A stretch of DNA of 64,000 bases from CAWHJB01 sp963698715 (GTDB lineage Bacteria; Chloroflexota; Anaerolineae; Anaerolineales; UBA4823): contig CAVORW010000003.1 in the NCBI GenBank assembly GCA_963698715.1, positions 558,001 through 622,000 on the forward strand. The letters run 5' to 3'. A program made the position numbers and the translations under genes. The notes beneath the pieces are model-generated. The model made no database searches, had not been told where the DNA came from, and saw only the letters and a list, made by a program, of their open reading frames with translations. Shown in pieces: positions 47,864 to 57,099 of the stretch (position 1 is the first letter of the stretch; each line of letters starts with the position of its first letter).

Positions 47864-48916
47864 ATGATAACCGAAGGATTGAAAGGACGGCACTTTCTAC
47901 GCTTGCAGGATTTCAGCAAAGCGGAGATCGATTCGATGCTGGAGTTAGGGCTGCAGCTGAAAGCCGATAGCACGATGAGGCGCCTGCATGATGATATCCT
48001 GCCGCGGCGGACATTATTCATGATGTTTTTCAACCCGAGCCTGCGGACGCGCAACAGTTTTGAGGCGGGGATCTTTCAGCTAGGGGGGCATGCGCATTTT
48101 CTAGAGCCATCGTCGACCCGGCTGCCGACCCTGGAGGGGGAGGATCTGGGGTATGCATCGGAGCGGATCTCGGATGTATCGCGGGTGCTGTCGCGGATGG
48201 GGGATGCGTTAGCGATCCGGATCCTTGGGAAAGTAGTGGACTGGGAATATGAAAAGAGCTTCAGGATCATCGAGGAATTTGCGAAGTATTCCAAGATACC
48301 GGTGATCAATATGGAGGACAACAAATACCATCCATGCCAGGGGATGGCGGATGCGATGGCATTGCGGGAGATGTATGGGAAGGATCTGAGGGGGCGGAAG
48401 ATAGCGGTGACGTGGTCGTATGGGACCAGCCCGAGCAAACCGATTGCGCCGCACCACGATTTCATGTATGTTTCGAGCTTATTTGGAGCGGAAGTGGTGT
48501 TTGCACGGCCGCCGGAGATGGGCATAGATCCGGAGATTGAAGCGCAGATCAAAGCCAACGTGGAGGCTAGCGGTGGCTCGTACAGTGTCGTCGAAAATAT
48601 GGAAGATGCTTGCGAGAATGCGGATGTGGTGTACGCCAAGAATTATGTATGTTTGGATCTGCTGCCGCCGGTGACGAGCACTGCTCAGGGTGAAGAAATG
48701 ATGAAGCTATTTGGGAAGTACAAAGATTGGATTGCGGATGAAAGGCGGATGAACCTGGCCAAACCGACCGCCCAGTATATGCACTGCCTGCCATGCGAGC
48801 GGGGGGCGGAAGTGGCGGATGCCGTGCTGGATGGCAAATGGGGTGAGGCTTGCTACAATGAAGCTGAAAACCGCCTGCATGCCCAGAAAGGTGTGATGGC
48901 GGCTATTATTCCGTAA
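47864..48916 (+). CDS. YgeW/N-acetylornithine-type carbamoyltransferase
   Basis: 350 residues with TAGGAGGA before ATG 47864. Carbamoyl-phosphate motif FFNPSLRTRNSFE; the HPCQGMAD motif with Cys is that of the knotted acetylornithine or succinylornithine group and not HPTQ of ordinary OTCase. IAVTWSYGTSPSKP, ASGGSYSVVENMEDACENADVVYAKNY and YMHCLPCERG-AEV match YgeW strongly. YgeW-type enzymes act on ureido amino acids in anaerobic purine use. The codon use differs from its neighbours (many CGG and GGG codons), hinting at separate origin. Confidence 0.78.
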   Translation: MITEGLKGRHFLRLQDFSKAEIDSMLELGLQLKADSTMRRLHDDILPRRTLFMMFFNPSLRTRNSFEAGIFQLGGHAHFLEPSSTRLPTLEGEDLGYASERISDVSRVLSRMGDALAIRILGKVVDWEYEKSFRIIEEFAKYSKIPVINMEDNKYHPCQGMADAMALREMYGKDLRGRKIAVTWSYGTSPSKPIAPHHDFMYVSSLFGAEVVFARPPEMGIDPEIEAQIKANVEASGGSYSVVENMEDACENADVVYAKNYVCLDLLPPVTSTAQGEEMMKLFGKYKDWIADERRMNLAKPTAQYMHCLPCERGAEVADAVLDGKWGEACYNEAENRLHAQKGVMAAIIP

Positions 48917-48932
48917 TTTTGTAGATTTGCTG

Positions 48933-48990
48933 ACCTGGCGATTCCTGATCCCCGGCTAATCTACTAACAGAGATCAGGAGTCAGCCAGGT
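48933..48990 (+). terminator. Large hairpin after the transcarbamoylase operon
   Basis: ACCTGGC (48933-48939) and TCCTGATC (48943-48950) pair with GATCAGGA (48972-48979) and GCCAGGT (48984-48990), with a small internal loop of 3 and 4 bases and a 21-base end loop. It lies 17 bases past the stop. Likely terminator or 3' stabiliser. Confidence 0.55.
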
Positions 48991-49112
48991 GAGGACTTCT
49001 GATCTTTACGATCTCTTTATTATCCATTTATGGAGTATTGATTTCTTTACGTTATGCTGTTATGAGAATGCTATTATTCCAACTTGCGGGCGTAAAAGAA
49101 TAGGAAAACCAG

Positions 49113-50405
49113 ATGGAGAATTTTGATGCAATAGTAATCGGTGCGGGTCCGGCTGGATCGACTGCAGCCTACTTGCTTGCCACCGCCGGGCTAAATGTTG
49201 TTGTGATTGAACGCGGCCAGACGCCGGGCAGTAAAAATGTCTCCGGCGGGCTGATTTATTCTCGTATTATGAGTGAAGTTTATCCCGAATTTTGGCGAGA
49301 AGCCCCCGTAGAACGGGCTATAGTTGGTCATGAGATTGTTATGCTGGCAAACCAATCGGCTACCAGCATGGCTTACCGCAACGCATCCGCAGCGGAGCCG
49401 CCTTATAATTCTTTCAGTGTATTGCGGGCGAAGTTCGATCCCTGGCTGGCAGCCAAAGCTGAAGAAGCCGGTGCTACGCTAATCCCGGGTTATACAGTTG
49501 ATGAGCTGGTGATCGAGAACGGCCGGGTGGTTGGGATTAAGGCAGGCCCCGATGAATTAAGGTCGGATGTCGTCATTGTGGCAGATGGAACCCGCTCATT
49601 ACTGTTAGACCAGGCAGGTTTACGAGAAGAATACCATCCCCATGATGTGTCTCTGGGGGTAAAAGAAGTCATTGCACTGCCGGAAGAGATCATTACCGAG
49701 CGATTTCTTTGCTCACCTGAAACAGGTATGGCCTACACTTTAGTTGGCAGCACCGGGGGTATTGAAGGCGGGGGTTTTATCTATACCAATAAAGACTCCC
49801 TTTCTGTGGGCATTGTTGCCAAAATTGACTCGCTTTATAAATCCAAATGGCAACCGCACGAAGTGTTGGATGAATTTAAGCAGCATCCTTTTGTTGCCCG
49901 TCTGATCCAAGGCGGCGAAGTGATCGAATATTCCGCCCAAACTGTCCATCGAGGTGGCTTTCATCTGATTTCGAAATTATATGGGGAAGGCTATGTTGTT
50001 GTTGGAAGCGCTGCTCGGCTGCTGTTAAACAATGTGTTGACATTGAGAGGGATAGATATCGCGATTGCTTCGGCTGCTGCAGCTGCAAAGGCAGTTATTG
50101 CCATCAATCAACAAGGTGGTTCTTTCACTGCGGATGAGTTAGCGTTGTACGAAAAGCACTATAAGGAAAGCATGGTGTACCAGAATCTGGAGACATTTAA
50201 GGATGTCTATCCAATACTGGAAAACCCACGATTGTTCGATATCTACCCAGAACTTGTTGCCGACGTTATGGAGGATTTGTTTGGAGTAGATAACCATCCT
50301 GGCAAAAAAGTGCTTACATCGATACGGTCGCATGTCAAAGGGAAAGTATCCCTGGGAACAATAGCGAGAGACCTTTACCAGATATCCAGAGGAATAGTTC
50401 TATGA
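49113..50405 (+). CDS. fixC: FixC, electron-transfer flavoprotein:quinone oxidoreductase-like
   Basis: 430 residues. FAD-binding IVIGAGPAGSTAAYLL, then ERGQTPGSKNVSGG, VIVADGTRSLLLDQ and the C-terminal GYVVVGSAARLLL region. The length is that of FixC/FixC-like YdiS. It accepts electrons from the FixAB flavoprotein and passes them on with FixX. First of a fixCXAB operon that leads into an amino-acid dehydrogenase gene and glycine cleavage. FixABCX complexes can bifurcate electrons to ferredoxin, which is possible but unproven here. Confidence 0.87.
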   Translation: MENFDAIVIGAGPAGSTAAYLLATAGLNVVVIERGQTPGSKNVSGGLIYSRIMSEVYPEFWREAPVERAIVGHEIVMLANQSATSMAYRNASAAEPPYNSFSVLRAKFDPWLAAKAEEAGATLIPGYTVDELVIENGRVVGIKAGPDELRSDVVIVADGTRSLLLDQAGLREEYHPHDVSLGVKEVIALPEEIITERFLCSPETGMAYTLVGSTGGIEGGGFIYTNKDSLSVGIVAKIDSLYKSKWQPHEVLDEFKQHPFVARLIQGGEVIEYSAQTVHRGGFHLISKLYGEGYVVVGSAARLLLNNVLTLRGIDIAIASAAAAAKAVIAINQQGGSFTADELALYEKHYKESMVYQNLETFKDVYPILENPRLFDIYPELVADVMEDLFGVDNHPGKKVLTSIRSHVKGKVSLGTIARDLYQISRGIVL

Positions 50406-50692
50406 GTCCCATGAGTTTAGATGCCCGCTTAGGGCTTGATAAATATGAGATCGACGAACAGCAAAGCCATATTGAAGTCGATCAAGAGCGCTGCCAGGTA
50501 TGCGTCATGCGACCTTGCTTAACGGTTTGTCCTGCTGGCGTCTATAAATGGGTGGACGAGGCGGTGAAAGTTAGCTATGAGAATTGTCTGGAATGCGGCA
50601 CTTGCCAAATCTCGTGTGATACCGGCGGAGAGGGTGGGATTACCTGGCGGAACCCTCAGGGTGGTTTCGGGATTATATTCCGGTACGGCTAA
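50402..50692 (+). CDS. fixX: FixX, ferredoxin-like protein
   Basis: 96 residues, start overlapping the FixC stop (ATGA). Cysteine sets RCQVCVMRPCLTVCPAG and CLECGTCQISC support one 4Fe-4S cluster with remnants of a second, as in FixX. The ending GITWRNPQGGFGIIFRYG is the FixX signature. It works as the partner of FixC. Confidence 0.9.
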   Translation: MSPMSLDARLGLDKYEIDEQQSHIEVDQERCQVCVMRPCLTVCPAGVYKWVDEAVKVSYENCLECGTCQISCDTGGEGGITWRNPQGGFGIIFRYG

Positions 50693-50718
50693 TTGCTCAA
50701 TAATAAGGAGTTATTGTT

Positions 50719-51520
50719 GTGAATATTCTTGTCTTGATAAAGTATTCGCTCGATGTAGCAGAAATTAAAGTGGATCCCAACACCAGCGAATTACGGCTTG
50801 CAGGTGTACCAGCCAAAATTGGGAATATTGACAAAATTGTAGTTGAGGCTGCTGTGCAAATGATTGAAAAATATGGGGGCAGCCTTCGAGCCCTTACGCT
50901 CGGTCCAGCGGTGGCCCAACCAAGCTATCGAGAAGTCCTGGCGATGGGTCTGGATGAGGTAACCCTGGTCGAAGACCCCTTTGATGGACAGGCAGATGCA
51001 AAAACGGGACTATCCATTTTACAAGCGGCGATCGAGAAATTAGGTCCCTTTGATTTGATCGTTTGCGGATTTGCCAGCGATGACGGTTACTCTTTCCAAT
51101 TTGCTCCGCGTTTAGCCGAACGTCTGGCACTTCCGCTGGTATCTTACGTTCGTAAAATGGAAGTTGAAGACAATATTCTTAAGGCTGACCAGGAGTTGGA
51201 TGATTATGCTCAAACGGTTTCGGTCCAATTGCCGGCAGTTGTGAGCATAGACGAAGAAGCGTTCGTGCCGCGGCAGAACCACTTTAATGGATGCCCTCAA
51301 GGCCAAGAAGAAACCCGTGACCATTTGGCATGTGGAAGAGGATTTAGGCCTAAAAACCACAGCATTGAAGGCGGCACAATCTATAGAATCCGCCTCACAA
51401 ATCGGTATTGTTGTCCTTCGAAAACAGCACATGCTGAAAAGTGAGGACATGGCTGCCATATCCGATCAACTGATTGATGCTCTTATCGCCGAGAATGTTC
51501 TTGAGGAAGGCGCAAAATGA
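50719..51520 (+). CDS. fixA: FixA, electron-transfer flavoprotein beta subunit (one frame break)
   Basis: Start GTG 50719 has AAGGAG 9 bases before. An extra A near 51277 breaks the frame; removing it joins VPRQ to TTLMDALKAKKKPVTIW, giving about 266 residues. Motifs NILVLIKYSLDVAEIKVD, GPFDLIVCGFASDDGY and the ETF beta signature region VPRQTTLMDALKAKKKP. Its stop overlaps the FixB start (ATGA). It forms the FAD/AMP-binding heterodimer with FixB. Confidence 0.83.
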
Positions 51521-52494
51521 CTGAAGCAATTCTGGTTTATTGCGAAAACCCCACCCATTTGAATGAATTGTTGGGTAAAGCGCGGCAAACAGCGGATAAG
51601 GTTGGCTGGAAAGTCTCAACTGTCTTTATAGGATCAGGTGATGTAGATTTGGATTTCTACAACGCTGCTGGAGTTGATTGCGTCTATCGAATTGAGCTCA
51701 AGGCAGATCAGGCTGTTCATCCAGAGATTGTCGTAGCGGCACTGACCCAAACTCTCCTGAAGGCCAGTCCTGGGTTGGTGTTGGTCGGTGCGACGAAATT
51801 GGGATTAGAAGTAGCACCCAGAGTAGCCGAGCGCACCCAAAGCATATACGCAGCCTGGGCAGTAGATTTAGATATAGATATGCAGTCGGGCGCTACCACA
51901 GCCCATTGTATGCTCTATAGTGGTATCGGTAAGGCCACTTATCAAATTAATTCCCAAAGAACCATTTTAAGCGCAGCTGCAGGTGTCTTTTCCGCCTTGG
52001 AAGTTCCAGGTCATAAAGCGCAAGTTGAGACCATCACTTTTACGCCAGGTTCAGTCCAGGTAGAGATCCTTGAAAAACGTGCTAAGGCTGGCAGCGGAGC
52101 GCGACTGGAAGAAGCCAATCTGGTTGTAGATATTGGTCAGGGTGTAAAAGACAAATTTGACCTGGAGATGATCCGCTCCCTTGCTGACCTCTTGGATGGC
52201 CAGGTAGCCTGTACGCGCCCGATTGCATCAGAACGTGACTGGTTCCCCGAATGGCTTGGTCTGTCTGGTATGAAAATCTCCCCCGAACTGTGTCTCACTG
52301 TGGGTGTTTCTGGACAGATCCAGCATATTGTTGGGATCCGTGACTCTCGCTTGATTGCAGCTGTGAACAGCGACGAGAATGCAGCAATTTTTACACAGGC
52401 AGATTACGGCGTGGTAGCCGATTTGTACAAATTCTTGCCAGTGTTTATCGAACGACTTAAAGCCCGAGGAATTAAACCGGGCTGGTCGGTCTGA
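51517..52494 (+). CDS. fixB: FixB, electron-transfer flavoprotein alpha subunit
   Basis: 325 residues. N-terminal ETF domain (LVLVGATKLGLEVAPRVAERTQ) and the C-terminal FAD-binding signature LCLTVGVSGQIQHIVGIRDSRLIAAVNSDENAAIFTQADYGVV, with AACTRPI-like ACTRPIAS and the usual Arg. It takes electrons from dehydrogenases such as the FAD enzyme encoded 55 bases downstream. Confidence 0.9.
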   Translation: MTEAILVYCENPTHLNELLGKARQTADKVGWKVSTVFIGSGDVDLDFYNAAGVDCVYRIELKADQAVHPEIVVAALTQTLLKASPGLVLVGATKLGLEVAPRVAERTQSIYAAWAVDLDIDMQSGATTAHCMLYSGIGKATYQINSQRTILSAAAGVFSALEVPGHKAQVETITFTPGSVQVEILEKRAKAGSGARLEEANLVVDIGQGVKDKFDLEMIRSLADLLDGQVACTRPIASERDWFPEWLGLSGMKISPELCLTVGVSGQIQHIVGIRDSRLIAAVNSDENAAIFTQADYGVVADLYKFLPVFIERLKARGIKPGWSV

Positions 52495-52549
52495 GATAAA
52501 TCGAGCAATCACTAATACCCAGACAGAGATTTTAAAGGAGAACAACTAA

Positions 52550-53734
52550 ATGAAGAAAAAAATCGGCATCATTGGCGGGGGGGTCATCGGAACCTCAATT
52601 GCATATTTCTTGAGTCAATACCCCGATGCGGATGTGACCCTCTTTGAAAAAAACACCATTGGCTCTGGAACAACAGCCAAATCTGCCGGCACGCATTGCC
52701 TGATTGATGATTTAGTTGCTCACGAGTTCTGGTCTGTCCGCTTATTTGGTTTCAAGTTTTATACTGGATTGGAACAAGAAAAACCCGGATCTGCTGGCTT
52801 TGAAAAAACAGGCACCCTAATTGTGTGCCCATATAAAGAATATGAAATGTATGTGCTCCAGGCAATCGATTTGACTCTGGCGTCCGGTTATCATGCCGAA
52901 TATTGGCGTAGCCCCGAGAAAATCCACGAAATTATTCCTGATCTAAATCTGGACAATGTTTTGGGTGCTGGTTGGTGTCCGGACGATGGTTTTTTCGATG
53001 CCACCATGATTTCCAACACATTGGCCCGAAAAGCTCGCGAGAACGGTGCACAGGTTTTTGCAGGCACAGAAGTGACGGATGCGATAATGACCAATGGCAA
53101 GGTTACTGGTCTGGTTACTACCAAAGGTAATTACGATTTCGATGTTGTCGTCAATGCTTCTGGTCCTTGGGCACGGTTCACTGCCGAAAAGGTAGGTCTG
53201 GAGGTGCCCATTTGGCACACCAAAGCGGAGGTATTTATTCTTGAACCGAGCGAGCATCTTGGTTATCCATTTCCCGTCCTCAAGTACCCGCGTTTTTATG
53301 CCCGCAAGGATAAGGAAAATGTATTCATCTGTAAGGCTCACCTGACCATGGATCTGACGAATCCAGAACATGCCGGCATTTGGGACCCCAACTCACTGCC
53401 GATGACGGGTGGTACTGATCCGTATTTCTGGGATTTTCTGACCGATGAATTGATGGAGCACTATCCTCGCCTGTTAGATGCTTCGGTTGTCAATGATTGG
53501 GTTGGCTATCGAGCTGAACCACCGGACTTCCTGCCGATCTTAGGTGAAACACCGGCTGAAGGTTACATGTTGGCCATTGGGGCAGGCGGCAATGGGGTCA
53601 TTGAAGCCCCGACAATTGGCCGGGATATGGCGAAATACATCATGACTGGGAGTAAGTCCTGGTATATGGAGCGCTTACCCCTTGACCGCTTTGGGGATGA
53701 GATCAAATTTGAGATTGAAAAACTCCAGAAATAA
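52550..53734 (+). CDS. FAD-dependent amino-acid dehydrogenase (DadA/sarcosine-dehydrogenase-like)
   Basis: 394 residues with AAAGGAG before ATG 52550. Dinucleotide motif IGIIGGGVIGTSIAYFLS, DAO-fold GWCPDDGFFDATMISNTLARKARENGAQV, and the C-terminal FAD motif LAIGAGGNGVIEAPTIGRDMAKYI. It lies between ETF and glycine-cleavage genes, so it probably oxidises glycine, sarcosine or another N-substituted glycine and feeds electrons to FixAB and C1 units to the T protein. No covalent-FAD His motif was recognised. Exact substrate unknown. Confidence 0.75.
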   Translation: MKKKIGIIGGGVIGTSIAYFLSQYPDADVTLFEKNTIGSGTTAKSAGTHCLIDDLVAHEFWSVRLFGFKFYTGLEQEKPGSAGFEKTGTLIVCPYKEYEMYVLQAIDLTLASGYHAEYWRSPEKIHEIIPDLNLDNVLGAGWCPDDGFFDATMISNTLARKARENGAQVFAGTEVTDAIMTNGKVTGLVTTKGNYDFDVVVNASGPWARFTAEKVGLEVPIWHTKAEVFILEPSEHLGYPFPVLKYPRFYARKDKENVFICKAHLTMDLTNPEHAGIWDPNSLPMTGGTDPYFWDFLTDELMEHYPRLLDASVVNDWVGYRAEPPDFLPILGETPAEGYMLAIGAGGNGVIEAPTIGRDMAKYIMTGSKSWYMERLPLDRFGDEIKFEIEKLQK

Positions 53735-53911
53735 TCTCTCGGTATAAACCGGGGATTTAGCTGATTGATATCAATTAAGCGATTACTTGTTCTCTCATCT
53801 GGGTGGAGGCTGTTTGATAGCTATTTATTCCAACAGCCTCCGAACAGTGGATCGAAGGAACGGCGACAGGAAAATGTCTGAGCAGGTAGTCCTTATGTTT
53901 ATTGGAGCACT

Positions 53912-54078
53912 TATCATGCAGCGAAAGCTCTGCATTTGGAGAATTATCGTCTTAAGAAAGGCCGTCATGCCGATCTGGTAGTTTTCGATGAAAAATCACA
54001 ATCTGCTGCGATCGTAAATCAAGCCGAAAAAAATATGTTTTCAAGGCTGGAATCCTGGAGACTAAAACTACCATATGA
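53912..54078 (+). pseudogene. C-terminal remnant of a cytosine-deaminase-like amidohydrolase
   Basis: YHAAKALHLENYRLKKG, then RHADLVVFDEKSQSAAIVNQ and, after a one-base shift near 54040, VFKAGILETKTTI-stop. This is the C-terminal end of CodA/AtzC-type amidohydrolases (AKALGLEDYGIAEG...ADLVV...VIKAGR). The N-terminal 350 or so residues, with all metal ligands, are absent. The rest of 53735-54205 shows no gene. Confidence 0.6.
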
Positions 54079-54205
54079 CCAGAATTGTGCTGAGTGGTTT
54101 ATCAGTTTGTATTCGATGGAGATGTTTGTCCGCATTTTGAAACCACACATTCATTTTAAACAAATCGACTGATTATTCAGTGAATATAGCTGAGGCGAAA
54201 AGAAA

Positions 54206-55341
54206 ATGACAAAGGACTTGAAACACACCGAACTGTATGAATGGCACGTGGCTCATGGGGGCCGGATGGTTCCATTTGCGGGCTGGGAAATGCCGGTGCA
54301 GTATCCGGCCGGACCCATAAAAGAACATCACATGACCCGACAGCTGCTGGTCTGTTCGATATTGATCATATGGGTCAGGTGGAGGTTCGTGGTCGTGAGG
54401 CAGAGGCATTTGTGAACTGGATGGTTACTTACAATGTCCCGCAAATGAAGCCTTGGATGCCCATTATGCGCTATTTTGCTACCCCGATGGACGGAACGGT
54501 AGATGATTTGTTCGTTTACCGGCTTCCTGATCCCGAAACCGAAGAACGGGATTATTTCTTTCTGGCTATCAATGCCTCCAATCGACACAAAGATTTTGCC
54601 TGGTTCGAAGCTCACGCGGCTGATTTCGAGGTATCCATCAGGGATATTTCCGACGAGACGTACATGCTCGCATTTCAAGGGCCTAAAGCAACTGCAGATT
54701 CTAAATCGCCTGACAAAGACGGATCTTGAACGGATTCCTCGCTTCACCGCGGTCCAGGATGAGGTTGCTGGTATTCCGACGTTGTTAGGACGAACGGGAT
54801 ATACCGGGGAGGATGGCTTCGAGCTCTTCTTGCCGGCACGTGAATGCAGTAAAAGTCTGGGAAGCAATACTTGCAAGCCGGAGAACCGGAAGGAGTAATA
54901 CCGGTTGGTCTGGCAGCCCGGGATAGTTTGCGTTTTGAACCCTGTATGCCATTATACGGGCATGAATTGACCGCGAATATCACGCCCGGTTCAGGCCAGG
55001 CTCACCTTTGCAGTGAGCTTATAACAAGGATTTTATTGGGCGGGATGCCCTGCTGAAGCAAAGTTTGGAAAAGGACATGCCTATCCGTGGGATTTGAGTT
55101 AACCGGCCGTGGGGTCGCGCGTGAGGAATATGCTGTCAGTTATGAGGAAATTGAGGGTGGATACGTCACGCTGGGATGTTCTCGCCATCAACGAAACGAT
55201 ATATTGGGATGGCTTAGTTCCCCGCGAGGTTTCTAAAATGGCACCGAGATCGATATCGTGATCCGCGGCAAAACCGTTCCAGCCAAGATCGTGAAACGAC
55301 CTTTTTATGTTCCGGCTTATCGAAGATGGAGCTGCAATTAA
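54206..55341 (+). CDS. gcvT: GcvT, aminomethyltransferase of glycine cleavage (several frame breaks)
   Basis: Pieces of one T protein can be followed in order across three frames: HTELYEWHVAHGGRMVPFAGWEMPVQY, then AGLFDIDHMGQVEVRG, YMLAFQGPKA, GRTGYTGEDGFELFLPA, GLAARDSLRFEPCMPLYGHEL, FIGRDALLKQ and a tail ending KRPFYVPAYRRW. Breaks lie near 54345, 54690, 54845, 54990 and 55090, with more after 55170. The T protein takes the aminomethyl group from lipoyl H protein, forms methylene-THF and frees ammonia. The number of breaks is higher than elsewhere, so either local read quality is poor or the gene is decaying. Confidence 0.72.
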
Positions 55342-55367
55342 GAATTCGAACAGAAAGGATGATAGTG

Positions 55368-55751
55368 ATGAAACTCGACAAGCAAGCGAAATACTCAAAA
55401 TCCCATGAATGGGTGCGGCAAGAAGGCGATCTCTACGTCTATGGGATCACTGACCATGCGCAGGGTGAGTTATCTGATTTGGTGTACATTGAATTGCCTG
55501 AAGTAGGACAAAAATTTTCTCAAGGCGAGATAGTTGGCGTGGTCGAATTGGTCAAAGCTGCTTCAGACTTATATTTGCCGATTGATGGCGTGGTCGTTGA
55601 AGTAAATGAAAGCCTTACTGACAACCCTGAGATCATCAATTCGGATCCTTATGGAGACGGCTGGATCATTAAGTTTCGGGCAGCCGACCCCACTCAAATA
55701 GATGAGCTCGATGTCTCCAGAAACCTACGAGAGTTTTTTAGGAGAAGAACG
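55368..55751 (+). CDS. gcvH: GcvH, lipoyl carrier of glycine cleavage (frame break near the end)
   Basis: About 127 residues from ATG 55368. The lipoyl lysine motif VELVKAASDLYLPIDGVVVEVNE is complete and SKSHEWVRQEGDLYVYGITDHAQ opens the protein. Near 55703 the frame shifts: the expected ending MSPETYESFLGEER is in the next frame. No stop codon is visible before the P protein ATG at 55752, so the two genes read through as printed. It carries the aminomethyl group between P and T proteins. Confidence 0.82.
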
Positions 55752-57098
55752 ATGCCATATCTACCGAATACAGACAACGACATTCAGTCGATGCTCAAAA
55801 CCATTGGTGTTTCGACTGTTGCAGAGTTGTTCGATGATGTTCCGGCCCAATTCCGCTTTCCTGAGCTTGAAATTTCCAAAGGCGGCCTCTGAAATCGAAA
55901 TTCTAGACGAACTTTATGGGATGGCATTGAAAAACAGCACCACAGGTTGTTATGCAAGTTTTATTGGGGCCGGAGCTTACAACCATTTCGTGCCCAGTAT
56001 GATCCCTTACCTTGCGAGCCGTGGTGAGTTCTTGACTTCTTATACACCTTACCAACCAGAAGTTAGCCAGGGCACCTTGCAGGCTGTCTTCGAATATCAG
56101 AGCATGGTTGCTGAATTAACTGGTATGGAAGTTGTTAATGCAAGCCACTACGACGGCGCCACATCTATGGCCGAAGCTGCTGTTATGGCAATTAATGTTT
56201 CCAACAGAAAACGGCGCAAGGTTGTCGTTTCGCCTTCAATCCATCCGCAGTATCGCCAGGTCTTACGGACGTATTTGCCTGAGGATCAAGTTGTCAGTTA
56301 CTGGTGACGAAAATCGGACACAATGGTATGGAAGCATTAAACAATTGTTCGATGCAGATACCGCCTGTTTAATTGTTCAGAACCCCACCTTCTTTGGGGA
56401 CTTAGTGGATGTGAATGGTCTGGCAGAAGCGGTACATGCGGTTGGGGCTCTGCTGGTCGTCTTGGCAAATCCCGGCCATCAGCCTTGGTTTGCTTACTCC
56501 GCCCGGAGAGTATGGCGCTGATGTTGTAGTTGCAGAAGGCCAACCGTTTGGGGCAGGTCTAAATTTTGGTGGTCCATATCTTGGAATTTTTGCAGCCCGT
56601 TCGAAAAGTTTCTGCGAAAAATACCCGGTCGTCTGGTAGGCGAAACGGTGGACACCCAAGGCCGTCGCGGCTATGTATTGACCCTGAGCACCCGTGAGCA
56701 GCATATCCGTCGCGAAAAAGCAACCAGTAATATTTGCACAAACCAGGGATTAATTGCTTTGATAGCCGCTATGTATCTTACCTACATGGGTAAATCGGGT
56801 TTACGAGCGGTTGCCGAGCCTTGTTATCACAAAGCGCATTACGCCGCCCAAGGATTGATAAATTGGATCGTTACCAGGTTCTCGCACCCCGGCCATTCTT
56901 CAACGAGTTTGTCATCCAGTGTCCTCGGCCAGTGGCAGAGCTTAACGTTCACTCTGCATGAGCAAGGCATTTTGGGCGGCTATAATCTTGAAATGGATTA
57001 CCCTGAACGGAAAAATCAGATGCTGGTATGTGTGACTGAGATGAATTCTCGCTCGCAGATTGATCGCCTCGTTACGGCTTTTCAAGCAGAGTTGGTGA
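55752..57098 (+). CDS. gcvPA: GcvPA, glycine dehydrogenase subunit 1 (several frame breaks)
   Basis: Start ATG 55752 has TTAGGAG before it. MPYLPNTDNDIQSMLKTIGV opens the usual subunit 1. Breaks near 55888, 56300, 56470 and 56630 separate YQPEVSQGTLQAVFEYQSM, HYDGATSMAEAAV, NPTFFGDLVD, GQPFGAGLNFGGPYLGIFA and TREQHIRREKATSNICTNQ, and there is at least one more near 56885. Together these are a full length subunit of about 450 residues. With subunit 2 it decarboxylates glycine using PLP. The end is set near a TGA at 57096 by comparison with the family. Confidence 0.72.
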
Positions 57099-57099
57099 A

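Noticed and set aside
48076..48639. Long open frame antisense to the YgeW-like gene
   Set aside because: The sense strand is a clear transcarbamoylase with a good ribosome site; the antisense frame follows from its GC-rich third positions and has no family.
42270..48916. AllFGH oxamate carbamoyltransferase
   Set aside because: No FdrA/AllF, AllG or AllH-like protein is encoded here; the carbamoyltransferases are of the ordinary ATCase/OTCase fold.
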